Numbered from the stretch's first letter, positions 8,274 to 17,838 are shown. The stretch: DNA of 64,000 nt from CAZGUH01 sp964529005 (GCA_964529005.1 CAZGUH010000010.1:41120-105119); one strand, 5' to 3'. Translations and numbers: made by a program. Notes: a model not told the origin generated them from the letters alone.

Positions 8274-9671
8274 GTGCTGCAGACCTTCGGGCCGAGCGAA
8301 GCCCTGCGCGCTCTGCGCGCCCGCCTCGGCCATCCGATCATCGACGGTGACGGGCATCAGCTGGAGTTCATGCCGGCGGTGTACGACATCGTGGCCGAGC
8401 AGAGCGGGCCCGACGTGGCGGCCGCGCTGCGGGCCTATCGTGAGAGCGGCGCGGCGACGACCGGCGGGTTCGACCCGGTGCGCGTGTTCTGGGGCGTCCC
8501 GGCCGAGAACACGCTCGACCGCATGACGATGACGCTGCCCAAGCTGCTGTACGAGCGCCTCGACGAGTTCGGCATCGACTTCGCGCTGCTGTACCCGAGC
8601 GCAGGGCTGTTGACGTTGAAGAATCCGCACACCGAGCTGCGCCAAGCGGAGGCCCGAGCGCTGAACACCTACAGCGCCGAATCGTTCGCGGAATACCGTG
8701 ATCGCCTCGAGCCGGTGGCTGTGATCCCGTCGTTCACGCCCGACGAGGCGGTGGCCGAACTGGAGCACGCGGTGGGTGTGCTCGGCCTCAAGACGGTCGT
8801 GATGAGCGGTTCGATCCCGCGCCGCGAGGCGGACGGCGGGCACATGTGGGTCGACACGCTCGGCCACGGCAGCCGTTACGACTACGACCCGGTGTGGGCG
8901 TGTTGTGCGCGTCTCGGTGTCGTGCCCGCCTTCCACGGCAACGGGTACGGCTGGGGCACGAGGGCGTCGGCGACGAACTACGTCTTCAACCACCTCGGCA
9001 GCTTCGCCGCCGCGCAGGAAGGGGTCTGCCGCTCGATCGTGATGGGCGGGGTGGCGCGGCGCTTCCCGCGGCTGCGCTTCGCGTTCCTGGAGGGTGGCGT
9101 CAGCTGGTCGGCTCAGCTGTTCGCCGACCTCGTCGGACACTTCGGCAAGCGCAACCGCGAGGCGGTGATGGCATACGACCCGAAGCGGATCGACCGTGCG
9201 CTGCACGACGAGTTGTTCGACCGCTACGCGACCGGCCGCATCGCCCGGCTCCGGGCGGGTGAGGTGAGTGGCGGCGTCGGCGCGATCAGCCGTTGGTCCG
9301 CCGACGAACAGGACGTCGACGATTTCGCACGGTCGGGGATCACGAGCGTCGAGGACATCGTCGAGATCTTCACCCGGCAGCTGTACTTCGGGTGTGAGGC
9401 GGACGACCCGTTGAACGCGCTCGCGTTCGCGCTGGGCCTGCCGCACGACGTCCGGCTCAACGCGCTGTTCGCCTCCGACATCGGCCATTGGGACGTCGCC
9501 GACGCCCGCGACGTCGTCCACGAGGCCTACGAGCTCGTCGAGCACGGCCAGATCGGCGTGGCCGACTTCCGCGCCTTCACCTGCGACAACGTGGGTCGGA
9601 TGCTCACCGACCTCAACCCGAGCTTCTTCGACGCGACGGCGCTCGCTGGTGTGGAGTTCTCCGCACGATGA
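8274..9671 (+). CDS. Amidohydrolase family protein (Amidohydro_2, TIM barrel)
   Basis: This 465-residue metal-dependent TIM-barrel hydrolase or decarboxylase belongs to the ACMSD-like amidohydrolase 2 family. The N-terminal metal motif reads DGDGHQLE near residue 22, a variant of the usual DxHxH. A metal-ligand His follows in AFHGNG, then FLEGGVSW, and a late Asp in FASDIGHWD. GTG 8274 has GGAGGGGGAAA directly upstream. Its stop overlaps the next gene by four bases. Family members act on ring-cleavage products, cyclic amides or carboxylated aromatics; which applies here is unknown. A distant relative sits at 22521. Confidence 0.85.
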   Translation: MLQTFGPSEALRALRARLGHPIIDGDGHQLEFMPAVYDIVAEQSGPDVAAALRAYRESGAATTGGFDPVRVFWGVPAENTLDRMTMTLPKLLYERLDEFGIDFALLYPSAGLLTLKNPHTELRQAEARALNTYSAESFAEYRDRLEPVAVIPSFTPDEAVAELEHAVGVLGLKTVVMSGSIPRREADGGHMWVDTLGHGSRYDYDPVWACCARLGVVPAFHGNGYGWGTRASATNYVFNHLGSFAAAQEGVCRSIVMGGVARRFPRLRFAFLEGGVSWSAQLFADLVGHFGKRNREAVMAYDPKRIDRALHDELFDRYATGRIARLRAGEVSGGVGAISRWSADEQDVDDFARSGITSVEDIVEIFTRQLYFGCEADDPLNALAFALGLPHDVRLNALFASDIGHWDVADARDVVHEAYELVEHGQIGVADFRAFTCDNVGRMLTDLNPSFFDATALAGVEFSAR

Positions 9672-10249
9672 CGGCCGCGACCCGGATCGTGCCGCTCGAT
9701 CCTGCGACGATGGCGCCGCTCGCACAGGCCGCCGGCATGAACGAGTTCATGGCCAGCCGCAACGTGTTCCGTGTGCTGATGCGTCACCCACGCCTGGGAG
9801 AGGCCGTGCGCGGGTTGCTGCTGTCGATGCTCAGCCGATCGGCGGCGCTCGATCCGCGCCTGCGCGAGCTCGTGATCCTGCGCGTCTCGTGGAAGGCGTC
9901 GAGCGCGTACGTGTGGTCGGGACACTGCGACATCGCCGGCGGTCTGGGAGTGTCGGCGGAGGACATCGCCGCGGTGCGAGCGCCCGGGGCCGATGCGTTC
10001 GACGGCGTCGAGCGGCACGTCATCGCCGTCGCCGACGCCGTCGCGACGGGGCAGCCGGTCGACGACCAGATGTGGGACGAGCTGCTCGCCGCGTTCGGCG
10101 GTGACCTCGCCCCGGTGATGGAAGTCGTCGCCGTCGCCGAGATCTGGCGTCTGATGTCGGGCCTCACGCGCACGTTCGCCGTGCCGCTCGACGACGGGCA
10201 GCAGGCGTGGCCGCCCGATGGCTTCGGCCCGGGAGCGGGTGACGTCTGA
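9668..10249 (+). CDS. Carboxymuconolactone decarboxylase family protein (AhpD-like fold)
   Basis: This 193-residue all-helical protein of the carboxymuconolactone decarboxylase/AhpD superfamily carries the core segment LRELVILRVSWKASSAYVWS followed by GHCDIA. The CxxC pair of AhpD peroxidases is missing; one Cys follows the His, so a disulfide-peroxidase role is unlikely. Pathway members of this fold decarboxylate or isomerise lactones. It overlaps both neighbours (ATGA with the upstream gene, TGATG with the downstream one), so it is firmly part of the operon. Confidence 0.8.
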   Translation: MTAATRIVPLDPATMAPLAQAAGMNEFMASRNVFRVLMRHPRLGEAVRGLLLSMLSRSAALDPRLRELVILRVSWKASSAYVWSGHCDIAGGLGVSAEDIAAVRAPGADAFDGVERHVIAVADAVATGQPVDDQMWDELLAAFGGDLAPVMEVVAVAEIWRLMSGLTRTFAVPLDDGQQAWPPDGFGPGAGDV

Positions 10250-11943
10250 TGCTCGACGTCGCGATCGTCGGAGGCGAGCTGTACGACGGATCGGACATGC
10301 CGCCCCGCCGTGCCGACGTGGGCATCGCCGGCGGCCAGGTGGTCGAGATCGGTGATCTGCGCACGGCGCCCGCCGCGTCGACGATCGACGCCCGGGGATG
10401 CATCGTCACCCCCGGCTTCATCGACGTCCACACCCACCTCGACGCGCAGCTGTGCTGGGACCGCGCCGCGCTTCCGACGGGCCTGCACGGTGTCACCACG
10501 GTGATGATCGGCATGTGCGGCTTCGGCATCGCGCCGTGCCCGCAGGGCGGCCTCGAACATCTGCTGCGCAGCTTGGAGGCCGTCGAGGAGATCCCCTACG
10601 AGTCGTCGAGCGCGGCGATCTCGCAGCAGTGGCAGAGCTTCGACGAGTTCCTGGCGTTCCTCGCCCGCCGCGAGCCGTGCGTCAACGTCGGCGCGATGGT
10701 GCCACACTCCGCACTGCGGTACGCGGTGATGGGCGAGCGCGGCCTCAGCGAGCGCGCGACCGCCGCGGATCGTGCATTGCTCGTCGAGGCGCTGAGCGCC
10801 GCGTTGCGTGCCGGCGCCCTCGGTCTGGCGACGTCGCGCGGCGCCAACCACGTCGACGGCTCCGGTCGCCCGGTGCCGAGCCGTTGCGCCGACGACGACG
10901 AGCTGCGTGCCCTCGTCGGCGCCTGCCGTGACCGCGTCTGGCAGATCAACGTTCGTTCGAAGACGTCCACCGATCCGCAGCCGCTCCTCGACGAGCTCGA
11001 TCTGTACGCCGAGTGGACCGCTGCGGCGGGCGCGCGCCTGACATGGACGCCGCTGATGGGCGACGACGAGACCCGCGTCGACGCGGTGCTCGGGCAGCTC
11101 GAAGGATTGCGCTCCAACGGCGCGGCCGTCCGGCCGCAGGCGCCGGCACAGGCGATGACGGTCGCAGCATCGTTCTCGTTCCCCAGCATCGTCGGCCGGC
11201 TCTGGCCGGAGATGAAGGGCTTCTTCGACCTCGACACGGAAGGGCGCCTCGCCCGCCTGGCAGATCCTGCGCTGCACGCCGCGCTCCGGTCGGGGCCGCC
11301 GACGCTGGGCGGCGCGCGGCTGTCACCCGGTGAGTGGGTGATCGCCGTCTCGCCGAGCGCCCCCGAGATGGTGGGCACGAGGTTGGCGCAGGCGGCGGAC
11401 CGAGCGGGCTCGGACCCCATCGAGGTGATGTGCGACCTCGTGATCGCCGATCGGCTCGACACCCTCCTCCAAGCACCGGCCGCAAACAAGGCGCCGTCGC
11501 TCGTCGATCGGCTCGTCCGAGATCGGCGCGTCCTCGTCGGCCTCGGTGATTCCGGCGCCCACGTCCGCACGGTCACCAACTTCACGTATCCGACGACGAT
11601 GCTGATGGAGGCGCGAGCGGATGCCTCGATGCGACGGCTGGCCGAGGTCGTCGGGGCTCTGACGTCGTCGCCGGCCGACTTCTTCGGGCTCCACCGGCGG
11701 GGCCGGATCGCTGTCGGGCGGCCGGCCGACGTCAACGTCATCGATCTCGCCCGGCTCGGCCTCGGCGCGCTGGAGGCTCGCAGCGACCTGCCCAACGGGG
11801 GGCAGCGGCTGTACCAGGGCGCGCGGGGGTACCGGGCGACGCTCGTCAACGGCGTCGCGACCGTGATCGACGACGAGCCGACGTTCGCGGGGGCGGGCGT
11901 GGTCTACGGGCCGGACGAGATCGGTTCGGGGACGCAGCGATGA
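10249..11943 (+). CDS. Amidohydrolase family protein, N-acyl-D-amino-acid deacylase-like
   Basis: This 564-residue paralogue of the gene at 1787 shares its layout: an N-terminal beta domain (VAIVGGELYDG), the metal motif DVHTHLDAQ near residue 60, MIGMCGFGIAPCP near 85, and GLGDSGAH with the catalytic Asp in the last third. It should hydrolyse an N-acyl or cyclic amide bond in the cytoplasm. The start ATG shares a base with the upstream stop, and its own stop overlaps the TPP-enzyme start by four bases. Two copies in one island suggest two substrates or two successive amide cleavages. Confidence 0.87.
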   Translation: MLDVAIVGGELYDGSDMPPRRADVGIAGGQVVEIGDLRTAPAASTIDARGCIVTPGFIDVHTHLDAQLCWDRAALPTGLHGVTTVMIGMCGFGIAPCPQGGLEHLLRSLEAVEEIPYESSSAAISQQWQSFDEFLAFLARREPCVNVGAMVPHSALRYAVMGERGLSERATAADRALLVEALSAALRAGALGLATSRGANHVDGSGRPVPSRCADDDELRALVGACRDRVWQINVRSKTSTDPQPLLDELDLYAEWTAAAGARLTWTPLMGDDETRVDAVLGQLEGLRSNGAAVRPQAPAQAMTVAASFSFPSIVGRLWPEMKGFFDLDTEGRLARLADPALHAALRSGPPTLGGARLSPGEWVIAVSPSAPEMVGTRLAQAADRAGSDPIEVMCDLVIADRLDTLLQAPAANKAPSLVDRLVRDRRVLVGLGDSGAHVRTVTNFTYPTTMLMEARADASMRRLAEVVGALTSSPADFFGLHRRGRIAVGRPADVNVIDLARLGLGALEARSDLPNGGQRLYQGARGYRATLVNGVATVIDDEPTFAGAGVVYGPDEIGSGTQR

Positions 11944-13544
11944 CGCTGGTGTACGAGGCGATGGCCAGCGCCTTCCGGCGCGAGGGCACGACCGTGGTGT
12001 TCAACATCATGGGCGACGCCAACAAGATGTGGTTGGTGGCGATGGACGCGTTCGCGGAGGTGACGGTCGTCAACACCCGCCACGAGGGCGCGGCGATGGC
12101 GATGGCCGACGGCTTCGCCCGCGTCACCGGCGCGGTCGGAGTGTGCTCGGTGACGTACGCGACCGGCGTCACCCAGATCGTCACGCAGCTGGCGATCGCC
12201 GCGATGCACCACACTCCGGTGGTCGTGCTCGCGGGCGCGACGCCTGCCGAACTGCGCCAGATGGGGGGACATCTCGACCTCGACGTTGCCTCGATCGTGC
12301 GAGCGACCGGCGCCCTTCCCTGGGAGGTGCGCAGCGCCCGCACGGCGGTCGAGGACGTCCACCTCGCCTTCCACCGCGCGCGCACCGAGTCGCGGCCCGT
12401 CGTGTTGCTCGCTCCGGCGGACGTCCTCGAGATGGACGCGCCATCGTCGCCGGCCGCGCCGCTCGATACGCGCGCCGAGCTGCCGGTGGCGTCGCCCGAC
12501 GCGATCGCCGCCGCGGCCGCGATCGTCGAAGCCAGCGAGCGCCCGGTCGTCCTCGCCGGGACTGGGGTCGCGGGCAAGGGTCGCGACGACGTCCTGGAGC
12601 TGGCGCGTGCCGCAGGCGCCCTGACGGCGACGACGTTGCCGGTCAAGGGTTTGCTCGACGGCGATCCCTTCGACCTGGGGGTCGCCGGCTCGTTCGCAAC
12701 CGCTCGTTCGCGCCGGTACCTGCGCGATGCCGACTGCCTCGTGGCCCTCGGGGCGAGCCTGTCGGCGTACACGGTCGACGACTGGACGCTGTTCGACGGC
12801 GCGCGCATCGTGCAGGTCTGCGACGCGCCGCGCGGCCTTGCCGGGGGCACGCGCGCCCCCCACCTCGTGCTGCGATGTGACGCGGGATCCGCCGCGCGTG
12901 CCCTCGCCGCGCGGCTCGCCGGCGGTCCTGAGCGCTGGCGCCGGGCGGCGACGGAGCGGCACCTCGCCGCGGACTGGCGCGTCGCCGAGATCGCCGAGAA
13001 CCCCGTCCGCGTGCCGCACGCGACGACCGACCCGCGCGCGCTGCTGACCGCGCTCGACGCGGTGATCCCCGACGACGCGATCGTCGTCATCGGCGCCGGT
13101 CACTTCACCTCGTTCGCCGTCCGCTACCTGACCAACCGCGGCGGCGGCCGCACGTTCGTCACCGTCATCGACTTCGCCACCATCGGCCAGGCCGTCCCGG
13201 TCGGGATCGGGGCCGCGCTCGCATCGCCCGATCGGCCGGTCGTGGTGATCGAAGGTGACGCCAGCTTCATGATGAACGTGCAGGAGCTGGAGACGGCGGC
13301 CCGCTACGGCGCCTCGCTGGTGGTGTACGTGCTGAACGACGGCGCGCTGGGGGCCGAGTACCACAAGCTGCGCGGCGCCGGCGTCGATCCGCGCTTGTCG
13401 ATCATGGCGACGCCGGACCTGGCGACGCTGGCGGAGTCGTTCGGGTGCGTCGGTCGGCGGATCGAGAGGATCGAGGATGTCGCCGGGCCGGCGACCGCGG
13501 CCGGTGAGGCCACGGTGGTCGATTGTCCGATCGCGCGGATCTGA
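11940..13544 (+). CDS. Thiamine diphosphate-dependent enzyme, acetolactate synthase/benzoylformate decarboxylase-like
   Basis: This 534-residue protein has the three-domain plan of the pyruvate oxidase/decarboxylase group. The N-terminal Pyr domain carries the cofactor-activating Glu in NTRHEGAAMAMADGFARV near residue 48, a central domain follows, and the C-terminal PP domain has the metal/TPP motif EGDASFMMN ending in LNDG. Such enzymes decarboxylate or ligate 2-oxo acids. The sequence does not tell which. It overlaps the amidohydrolase by four bases and is 20 bases from the acyl-CoA ligase. A TPP enzyme between an amidohydrolase and a CoA ligase is an unusual order. Confidence 0.85.
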   Translation: MTLVYEAMASAFRREGTTVVFNIMGDANKMWLVAMDAFAEVTVVNTRHEGAAMAMADGFARVTGAVGVCSVTYATGVTQIVTQLAIAAMHHTPVVVLAGATPAELRQMGGHLDLDVASIVRATGALPWEVRSARTAVEDVHLAFHRARTESRPVVLLAPADVLEMDAPSSPAAPLDTRAELPVASPDAIAAAAAIVEASERPVVLAGTGVAGKGRDDVLELARAAGALTATTLPVKGLLDGDPFDLGVAGSFATARSRRYLRDADCLVALGASLSAYTVDDWTLFDGARIVQVCDAPRGLAGGTRAPHLVLRCDAGSAARALAARLAGGPERWRRAATERHLAADWRVAEIAENPVRVPHATTDPRALLTALDAVIPDDAIVVIGAGHFTSFAVRYLTNRGGGRTFVTVIDFATIGQAVPVGIGAALASPDRPVVVIEGDASFMMNVQELETAARYGASLVVYVLNDGALGAEYHKLRGAGVDPRLSIMATPDLATLAESFGCVGRRIERIEDVAGPATAAGEATVVDCPIARI

Positions 13545-13564
13545 GCGAGGGAGCTGGAGAGCAG

Positions 13565-15202
13565 ATGCCGGAAGCACAGCGAGTGAGACAACCCGACGTC
13601 GTCGCAGCCGAGTTGCGGCGAGAATGGATCGACCTCGGGTGGAGCCCCGGGCGGGACATCTTCACGTTGTTCAGCGAGCACGTCGAGCGGGATCCCGACG
13701 TCGTGGCGGTGGTCGACGACGACGGGGAGATGACCTACGGCGAGCTGCACCGCGCGTCCTGCCGGTTCGCCCGTGTGCTGATCGACGCCGGGGTCGAAGC
13801 CGGGGACGTCCTGGCCGTGCAGTTGCCCAACCGGCGCATCGAATGCGTCGCCGAGCTGGGCGCCGCAGCGGCGGGAGCGATCGTGATCGCCTACCCGCTG
13901 CTGTACCGCCAGCGCGAGGTGCGCAGCCTGGTCGGGCGCTCGCGCGCGGTGGCGTGCATCGTGCCCGCCGAGGCGGCCGGTTTCCGCTACCCGGCGATGC
14001 TCGACGAGATCGCGGCCGATCTGCCCGACCTTCGCCACCGCTTCGTCGTCGGCGGCGAGGCGCCGGGCTTCGTCGCCGTCGACCCGTTGATCGCGGAGGA
14101 CTCCGCGGTGCCGGCCACGCGGCCGTCGCTCGACATCCCCTCCGATGCGCTGGTGCGAATCCTCGTCACGTCGGGCACCGAGGGGGAGCCGAAGATGTCG
14201 GCCTTCTCGCACGATGCGACAGCTGGAGGGCTCGGCAACTACATGCTCGCGACCGGCGGCGCTCCCGGCCGAAGGATCTACATGATGCCGGCGTTGTCGT
14301 CCGGCGCGGGCGGCCTGATGGCGCACGTCTGGATCGCGCGAGTGGGCGGCACGGTCATCACGACGGACGCGTTCTCCCCGGAACACGCGCTCGACGTGAT
14401 CCGGACGAGGCGCCCGCAGGAGGTGTTCGGCGTCCCGACGATGTTTCGCATGCTCACGTCGCTCCCGCCCGAGTCGCGCGCTGGGCTCGACTCGGTCGAG
14501 GTCGTCGACGTGTCGGGTTCGGCGAGCCCGCCGGAGCTCGTGCGCGACACGATCGAGATGTTCGACTGCGTGTACGTCAACCACTACGGCTGCACCGACG
14601 GGGTGATGACGTACACGCAGCTCGACGATCCGCTCGACAAGGTGATGTACTCGGTCGGACGTCCCGACCCGAAGGTCTCGACCATCCGCATCGTCGACGA
14701 GGCGGGCAACGACGTCGAGCAGGGCCAGCCCGGCGAGATCTGGGGCCGCGGCCCGCAATCCGCGAACGGCTACTTCAACGACGACGAGCTCAACGCTCGA
14801 TACCGCACGCACGACGGCTGGACGCGCACGGGCGACGTGGGCTACATCGACGAGGACGGCTACCTGCACGTCGTCGACCGCGTCAAGGACATCATCATCC
14901 GCGGCGGCTACAACATCAGCCCGGCGGAGGTCGAGGCCGAGGTCCTGACGTATCCCGGGATCGCGTTCGCGGCGTGCGTCGGCATCGACGACGAGCGCCT
15001 CGGCGAGCGGGTCTGCGTCGTGCTCCAGCTGGCCCCCGGCGCGGCGGCGCCGACCGTGGACGAGCTCAGCGCCCACCTGCTGGCGCGCGGCCTGGCGAAG
15101 ATCAAGCTCCCGGAGCGCATCGAGGTGGTCGACGAGATGCCCGTGACGCACTCGGGCAAGATCCGCCGTCGCTTCCTGCGCGAGCAGGTGAACACCGCAT
15201 GA
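13565..15202 (+). CDS. Acyl-CoA synthetase (AMP-forming ligase)
   Basis: This 545-residue ANL-superfamily ligase activates a carboxylic acid as acyl-AMP and transfers it to CoA. The phosphate-binding loop is VTSGTEGEPK near residue 200, the hinge region reads GYLHVVDRVKDIIIRGGYN, and the catalytic C-terminal Lys is in THSGKIRRR. The ATG at 13565 follows a GGAG box; an upstream in-frame TTG would overlap the previous gene. Its stop overlaps the cyclase start (ATGA). It is one of two such ligases in the island. The chain length or aromatic nature of the substrate is not readable. Confidence 0.9.
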   Translation: MPEAQRVRQPDVVAAELRREWIDLGWSPGRDIFTLFSEHVERDPDVVAVVDDDGEMTYGELHRASCRFARVLIDAGVEAGDVLAVQLPNRRIECVAELGAAAAGAIVIAYPLLYRQREVRSLVGRSRAVACIVPAEAAGFRYPAMLDEIAADLPDLRHRFVVGGEAPGFVAVDPLIAEDSAVPATRPSLDIPSDALVRILVTSGTEGEPKMSAFSHDATAGGLGNYMLATGGAPGRRIYMMPALSSGAGGLMAHVWIARVGGTVITTDAFSPEHALDVIRTRRPQEVFGVPTMFRMLTSLPPESRAGLDSVEVVDVSGSASPPELVRDTIEMFDCVYVNHYGCTDGVMTYTQLDDPLDKVMYSVGRPDPKVSTIRIVDEAGNDVEQGQPGEIWGRGPQSANGYFNDDELNARYRTHDGWTRTGDVGYIDEDGYLHVVDRVKDIIIRGGYNISPAEVEAEVLTYPGIAFAACVGIDDERLGERVCVVLQLAPGAAAPTVDELSAHLLARGLAKIKLPERIEVVDEMPVTHSGKIRRRFLREQVNTA

Positions 15203-16137
15203 GTCGCGCCGACCGCACGCCGCCGACGGCGCAGGAGTACCTCGACTTCCAGAAGCGCTTCTGCAACTGGGGCAGGTGGCCGGGCAACGAGGAGCTCGGC
15301 ACGCTGAACTTCATCACCCCGGCGATCCGCGCGGCCGCAGCCAGCGAGGTCCGCGAGGGCGTCGTCGTCTCCTGCGGGAGGCCGCTCAACACGCGCTCGG
15401 GCCCGGCGAACCCGTATCCGGCGTACCACTTCGTCGCGGTCGATCCGTCGGTCGGGCGCGCCGGCGGCCAGCTCGACTACATCGGGATGTTCCTCCACGG
15501 CCACGGCCAGACCCACCTCGACGCGCTCGGCCACATGCCGATCGCGGAGGGCGGCGTGACGTGGAACGGCGTCCCCCTGAACGAGCACCGGCTGCCGGTG
15601 ACGCACTCGGCGACGATCGACTTCCTGCGCGCCGGCATCGTCGGGCGGGGCGTGCTCTACGACGTGGCCGCTCACCGCGGTGTCCCCTCGGTGCCGCCGG
15701 GCGATCCGATCCACGGATGGGAGCTGGACGACATCGCGGCAGCGACCGGCGTCGCCCCGCGCTCGGGTGACGTCGTCGCGGTGCGCGGCGGGCCTCCGCT
15801 GTCGGACGACCACACGATGTACCGCGCCGGCCTGCACGCGTCGTGCCTCGAGTTCCTCTACGACACGGAGGCCTCCGCTCTCGTGTGGGACACGGGCGAC
15901 GCTCCGATCGAGGACCAAGACCTGCCGCACCCTGCGCCGGCGTTGCGTGGCCCGGCGGCACATGTGCATCACATCGCCTTGCCGTACATGGGCATGCCGG
16001 TGCTCGACCACGCCAACCTGGAGGAGCTGGCTGTGACGTGTGAACGCCTCCGTCGCCGGACGTTCATGTTCGTGGCGGCTCCGCTCGTCATCGAGCGCGG
16101 CACGGGCTCGCCGATCAACCCACTTGCGATGTTCTGA
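15199..16137 (+). CDS. Cyclase family protein (kynurenine formamidase-like metal hydrolase)
   Basis: This 312-residue protein of the cyclase family (PF04199 type) has the metal-binding motif in HGHGQTHLDALGH near residue 102, matching the HxGTHxDAxxH pattern of bacterial formamidases and isatin hydrolases. These cleave amides, lactams or lactones. The start ATG overlaps the ligase stop by four bases; the next gene begins 10 bases later. With two deacylase-like amidohydrolases in the cluster it supports an amide- or lactam-containing substrate, which is inference only. Confidence 0.82.
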   Translation: MSRADRTPPTAQEYLDFQKRFCNWGRWPGNEELGTLNFITPAIRAAAASEVREGVVVSCGRPLNTRSGPANPYPAYHFVAVDPSVGRAGGQLDYIGMFLHGHGQTHLDALGHMPIAEGGVTWNGVPLNEHRLPVTHSATIDFLRAGIVGRGVLYDVAAHRGVPSVPPGDPIHGWELDDIAAATGVAPRSGDVVAVRGGPPLSDDHTMYRAGLHASCLEFLYDTEASALVWDTGDAPIEDQDLPHPAPALRGPAAHVHHIALPYMGMPVLDHANLEELAVTCERLRRRTFMFVAAPLVIERGTGSPINPLAMF

Positions 16138-16147
16138 GAGGACGCTG

Positions 16148-16978
16148 ATGAGAGGTTTGCGGGGCAAGGTCGCGATCGTCACCGGCGCCACCAAGACCAT
16201 GGGCGCGACGATCGCCGAGCGGCTGATCGACGAGGGCGTGTCGATCGTCGGCACGGGCCGCAGCGCCACCGAGGGCGAGCAGGTCGCGACGGCGCTGCGC
16301 GCACGAGGCGGCCACGCGGTGTTCGTGGCCGGGGACATCACCGATCCGGCCGCCCTCGACGAGCTCGTCGATGCTGCCGTGTCGACGTTCGGCCGGCTGG
16401 ACATCGTCGTCAACAACGCGGCGGCGATCGACGTGATCCGCGCCGGCGGCGAGCGTCGCGTCGTCGACGAGTCCTTCGAGGTCTTCGACCACATGATCAA
16501 GGTGGGTCTCTACGGGCCGTTCCTGCTGGCCCAGCGCGCGATCCCGCACATGCTCGCCACCGGGGGAGGCTCCTTCGTGAACATCTCGTCGGTCGTCGCC
16601 TCGAGCGCGCAGCGCGGGGCGACGGGATACGCGCCGTCGAAGGCGGCGCTCGAGTCGTTGACGCGCCAGATCGCCGTCGACTACGGGGCCGAGGGCATCC
16701 GCGCCAACGCCGTGGTGACCGGTGCGATCCGCGTCGCGCAGAACGGGTACCTGCACGATCACCCCGTCGTCGGCGCGGCGATCCGTGAGCACGTGCAAAT
16801 CCTTCCGCGCAGCGGTGTCGCCGGAGACATCGCCGCGGCCGTCGCGTTCCTGGCATCCGACGACGCTGCCTTCATCACGGGGGCGACGCTCAACGTCGAC
16901 GGCGGCGCGCTCGTGAAGCACACCGTGCCCGACATGAGCGAGTTCTGGCGCGGCTTTCCGGAAGCGACGAGCGCGTGA
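16148..16978 (+). CDS. SDR family oxidoreductase with altered glycine motif
   Basis: This 276-residue short-chain dehydrogenase has NNAA near residue 90 and the triad in NISSVVASS and Tyr-x3-Lys (YAPSK). The nucleotide-binding motif reads TGATKTMG, with Thr in place of the middle Gly of TGxxxGxG, which is unusual and may alter cofactor binding. ATG 16148 follows a GAGAGGA box. Its TGA overlaps the ATG of the next SDR. Ninth gene of the ten-gene operon. Confidence 0.85.
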   Translation: MRGLRGKVAIVTGATKTMGATIAERLIDEGVSIVGTGRSATEGEQVATALRARGGHAVFVAGDITDPAALDELVDAAVSTFGRLDIVVNNAAAIDVIRAGGERRVVDESFEVFDHMIKVGLYGPFLLAQRAIPHMLATGGGSFVNISSVVASSAQRGATGYAPSKAALESLTRQIAVDYGAEGIRANAVVTGAIRVAQNGYLHDHPVVGAAIREHVQILPRSGVAGDIAAAVAFLASDDAAFITGATLNVDGGALVKHTVPDMSEFWRGFPEATSA

Positions 16979-17796
16979 TGGCGACCCTCGCAGCGACGCC
17001 GCGCCTGGACGGCAAGGTCGCCTTCGTCACGGGCTCGACCCGCGGCATCGGTGAGGGCATTGCGCGTGTGTTCGCCGCGGAGGGGGCGCACGTCGTGGTC
17101 AGCGGCCGCAACGCGAGCGACGGCGCGCGGGGCGTCGCCGACATCGCGGCGGCCGGCGGGCAGGCGACGTACGTGCACCTCGATCTCGCCGACGAGGCCG
17201 ACGTGGCCGTCGCGTTCGAGACAGCGATCGAGACCTGCGGGCGGCTGGACGTGCTCGTCAACAACGCCGCGCCGACGGAGCTCCTCGGGTTCGGCGGCGT
17301 GGACGGCCGGGTCCACCAGCTGACGACCGAGGGCTGGCGGGCGATCATGGCGCCGGGACTCGACGGGCTGTTCTGGGCGTGCCGTGCGGCGCTGCCCCAT
17401 CTCGTCGCATCCGGCCGCGGCGCGATCGTCAACATCTCGAGCGCCGTGGCGCGCTTTGGCGTGGCGGGAATGGACGCCTACACCGCCTCGAAGGGCGCGA
17501 TGTCTGCGCTGACGCGGTCGCTGGCGGTGGAGTACGCACCCGACAACGTGCGCTGCAACTGCATCGTCGTCAGCGGCATCGAGTCGCCAGGGCACGTCGG
17601 GCTCGCTGACGAGAGCTGGCGCGAGGCGTCGCGTCGCGCCCGTCCGCTCGGCCGTTTCGGCACCCCGGAGGACATCGGCCATGCCGCGGCCTACCTCGCG
17701 TCCGATCAGGCTGGCTTCGTCACCGGGGCATCGTTGGACGTCGACGGCGGGATGATGTGCCGATTGCAGCTTCCGCCGACGGATTCGCCGTGTTGA
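16978..17796 (+). CDS. SDR family oxidoreductase
   Basis: This 272-residue SDR has the cofactor motif TGSTRGIG near residue 20, NNAA near 95, a Ser in NISSAVARF and the catalytic YTASK. I use ATG 16978, which overlaps the upstream stop (TGATG); a GTG one codon earlier is also possible. It is the last gene of the operon; the binding-protein gene behind it has its own promoter. It differs from the neighbouring SDR in having a normal glycine motif, so the pair is probably not functionally redundant. Confidence 0.87.
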   Translation: MATLAATPRLDGKVAFVTGSTRGIGEGIARVFAAEGAHVVVSGRNASDGARGVADIAAAGGQATYVHLDLADEADVAVAFETAIETCGRLDVLVNNAAPTELLGFGGVDGRVHQLTTEGWRAIMAPGLDGLFWACRAALPHLVASGRGAIVNISSAVARFGVAGMDAYTASKGAMSALTRSLAVEYAPDNVRCNCIVVSGIESPGHVGLADESWREASRRARPLGRFGTPEDIGHAAAYLASDQAGFVTGASLDVDGGMMCRLQLPPTDSPC

Positions 17797-17809
17797 GGCA
17801 TCGAACGCG

Positions 17810-17838
17810 TTGACAGCCGATCTCGAATAGAGGATACT
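17810..17838 (+). promoter_or_regulatory. Strong promoter with AGGATACT motif
   Basis: A perfect TTGACA (17810-17815), a 17-base spacer and GATACT (17833-17838) form the best sigma-70-type promoter in the window. The reverse-orientation island motif (AGGATACT, 17831-17838) covers the -10 box. It drives the substrate-binding lipoprotein 65 bases downstream. Confidence 0.75.

Noticed and set aside
13477..15198. Apparent N-terminal fusion of about 570 residues to the cyclase-family protein
   Set aside because: This part is an out-of-frame reading of the acyl-CoA ligase; the cyclase has a proper overlapping ATG at 15199.
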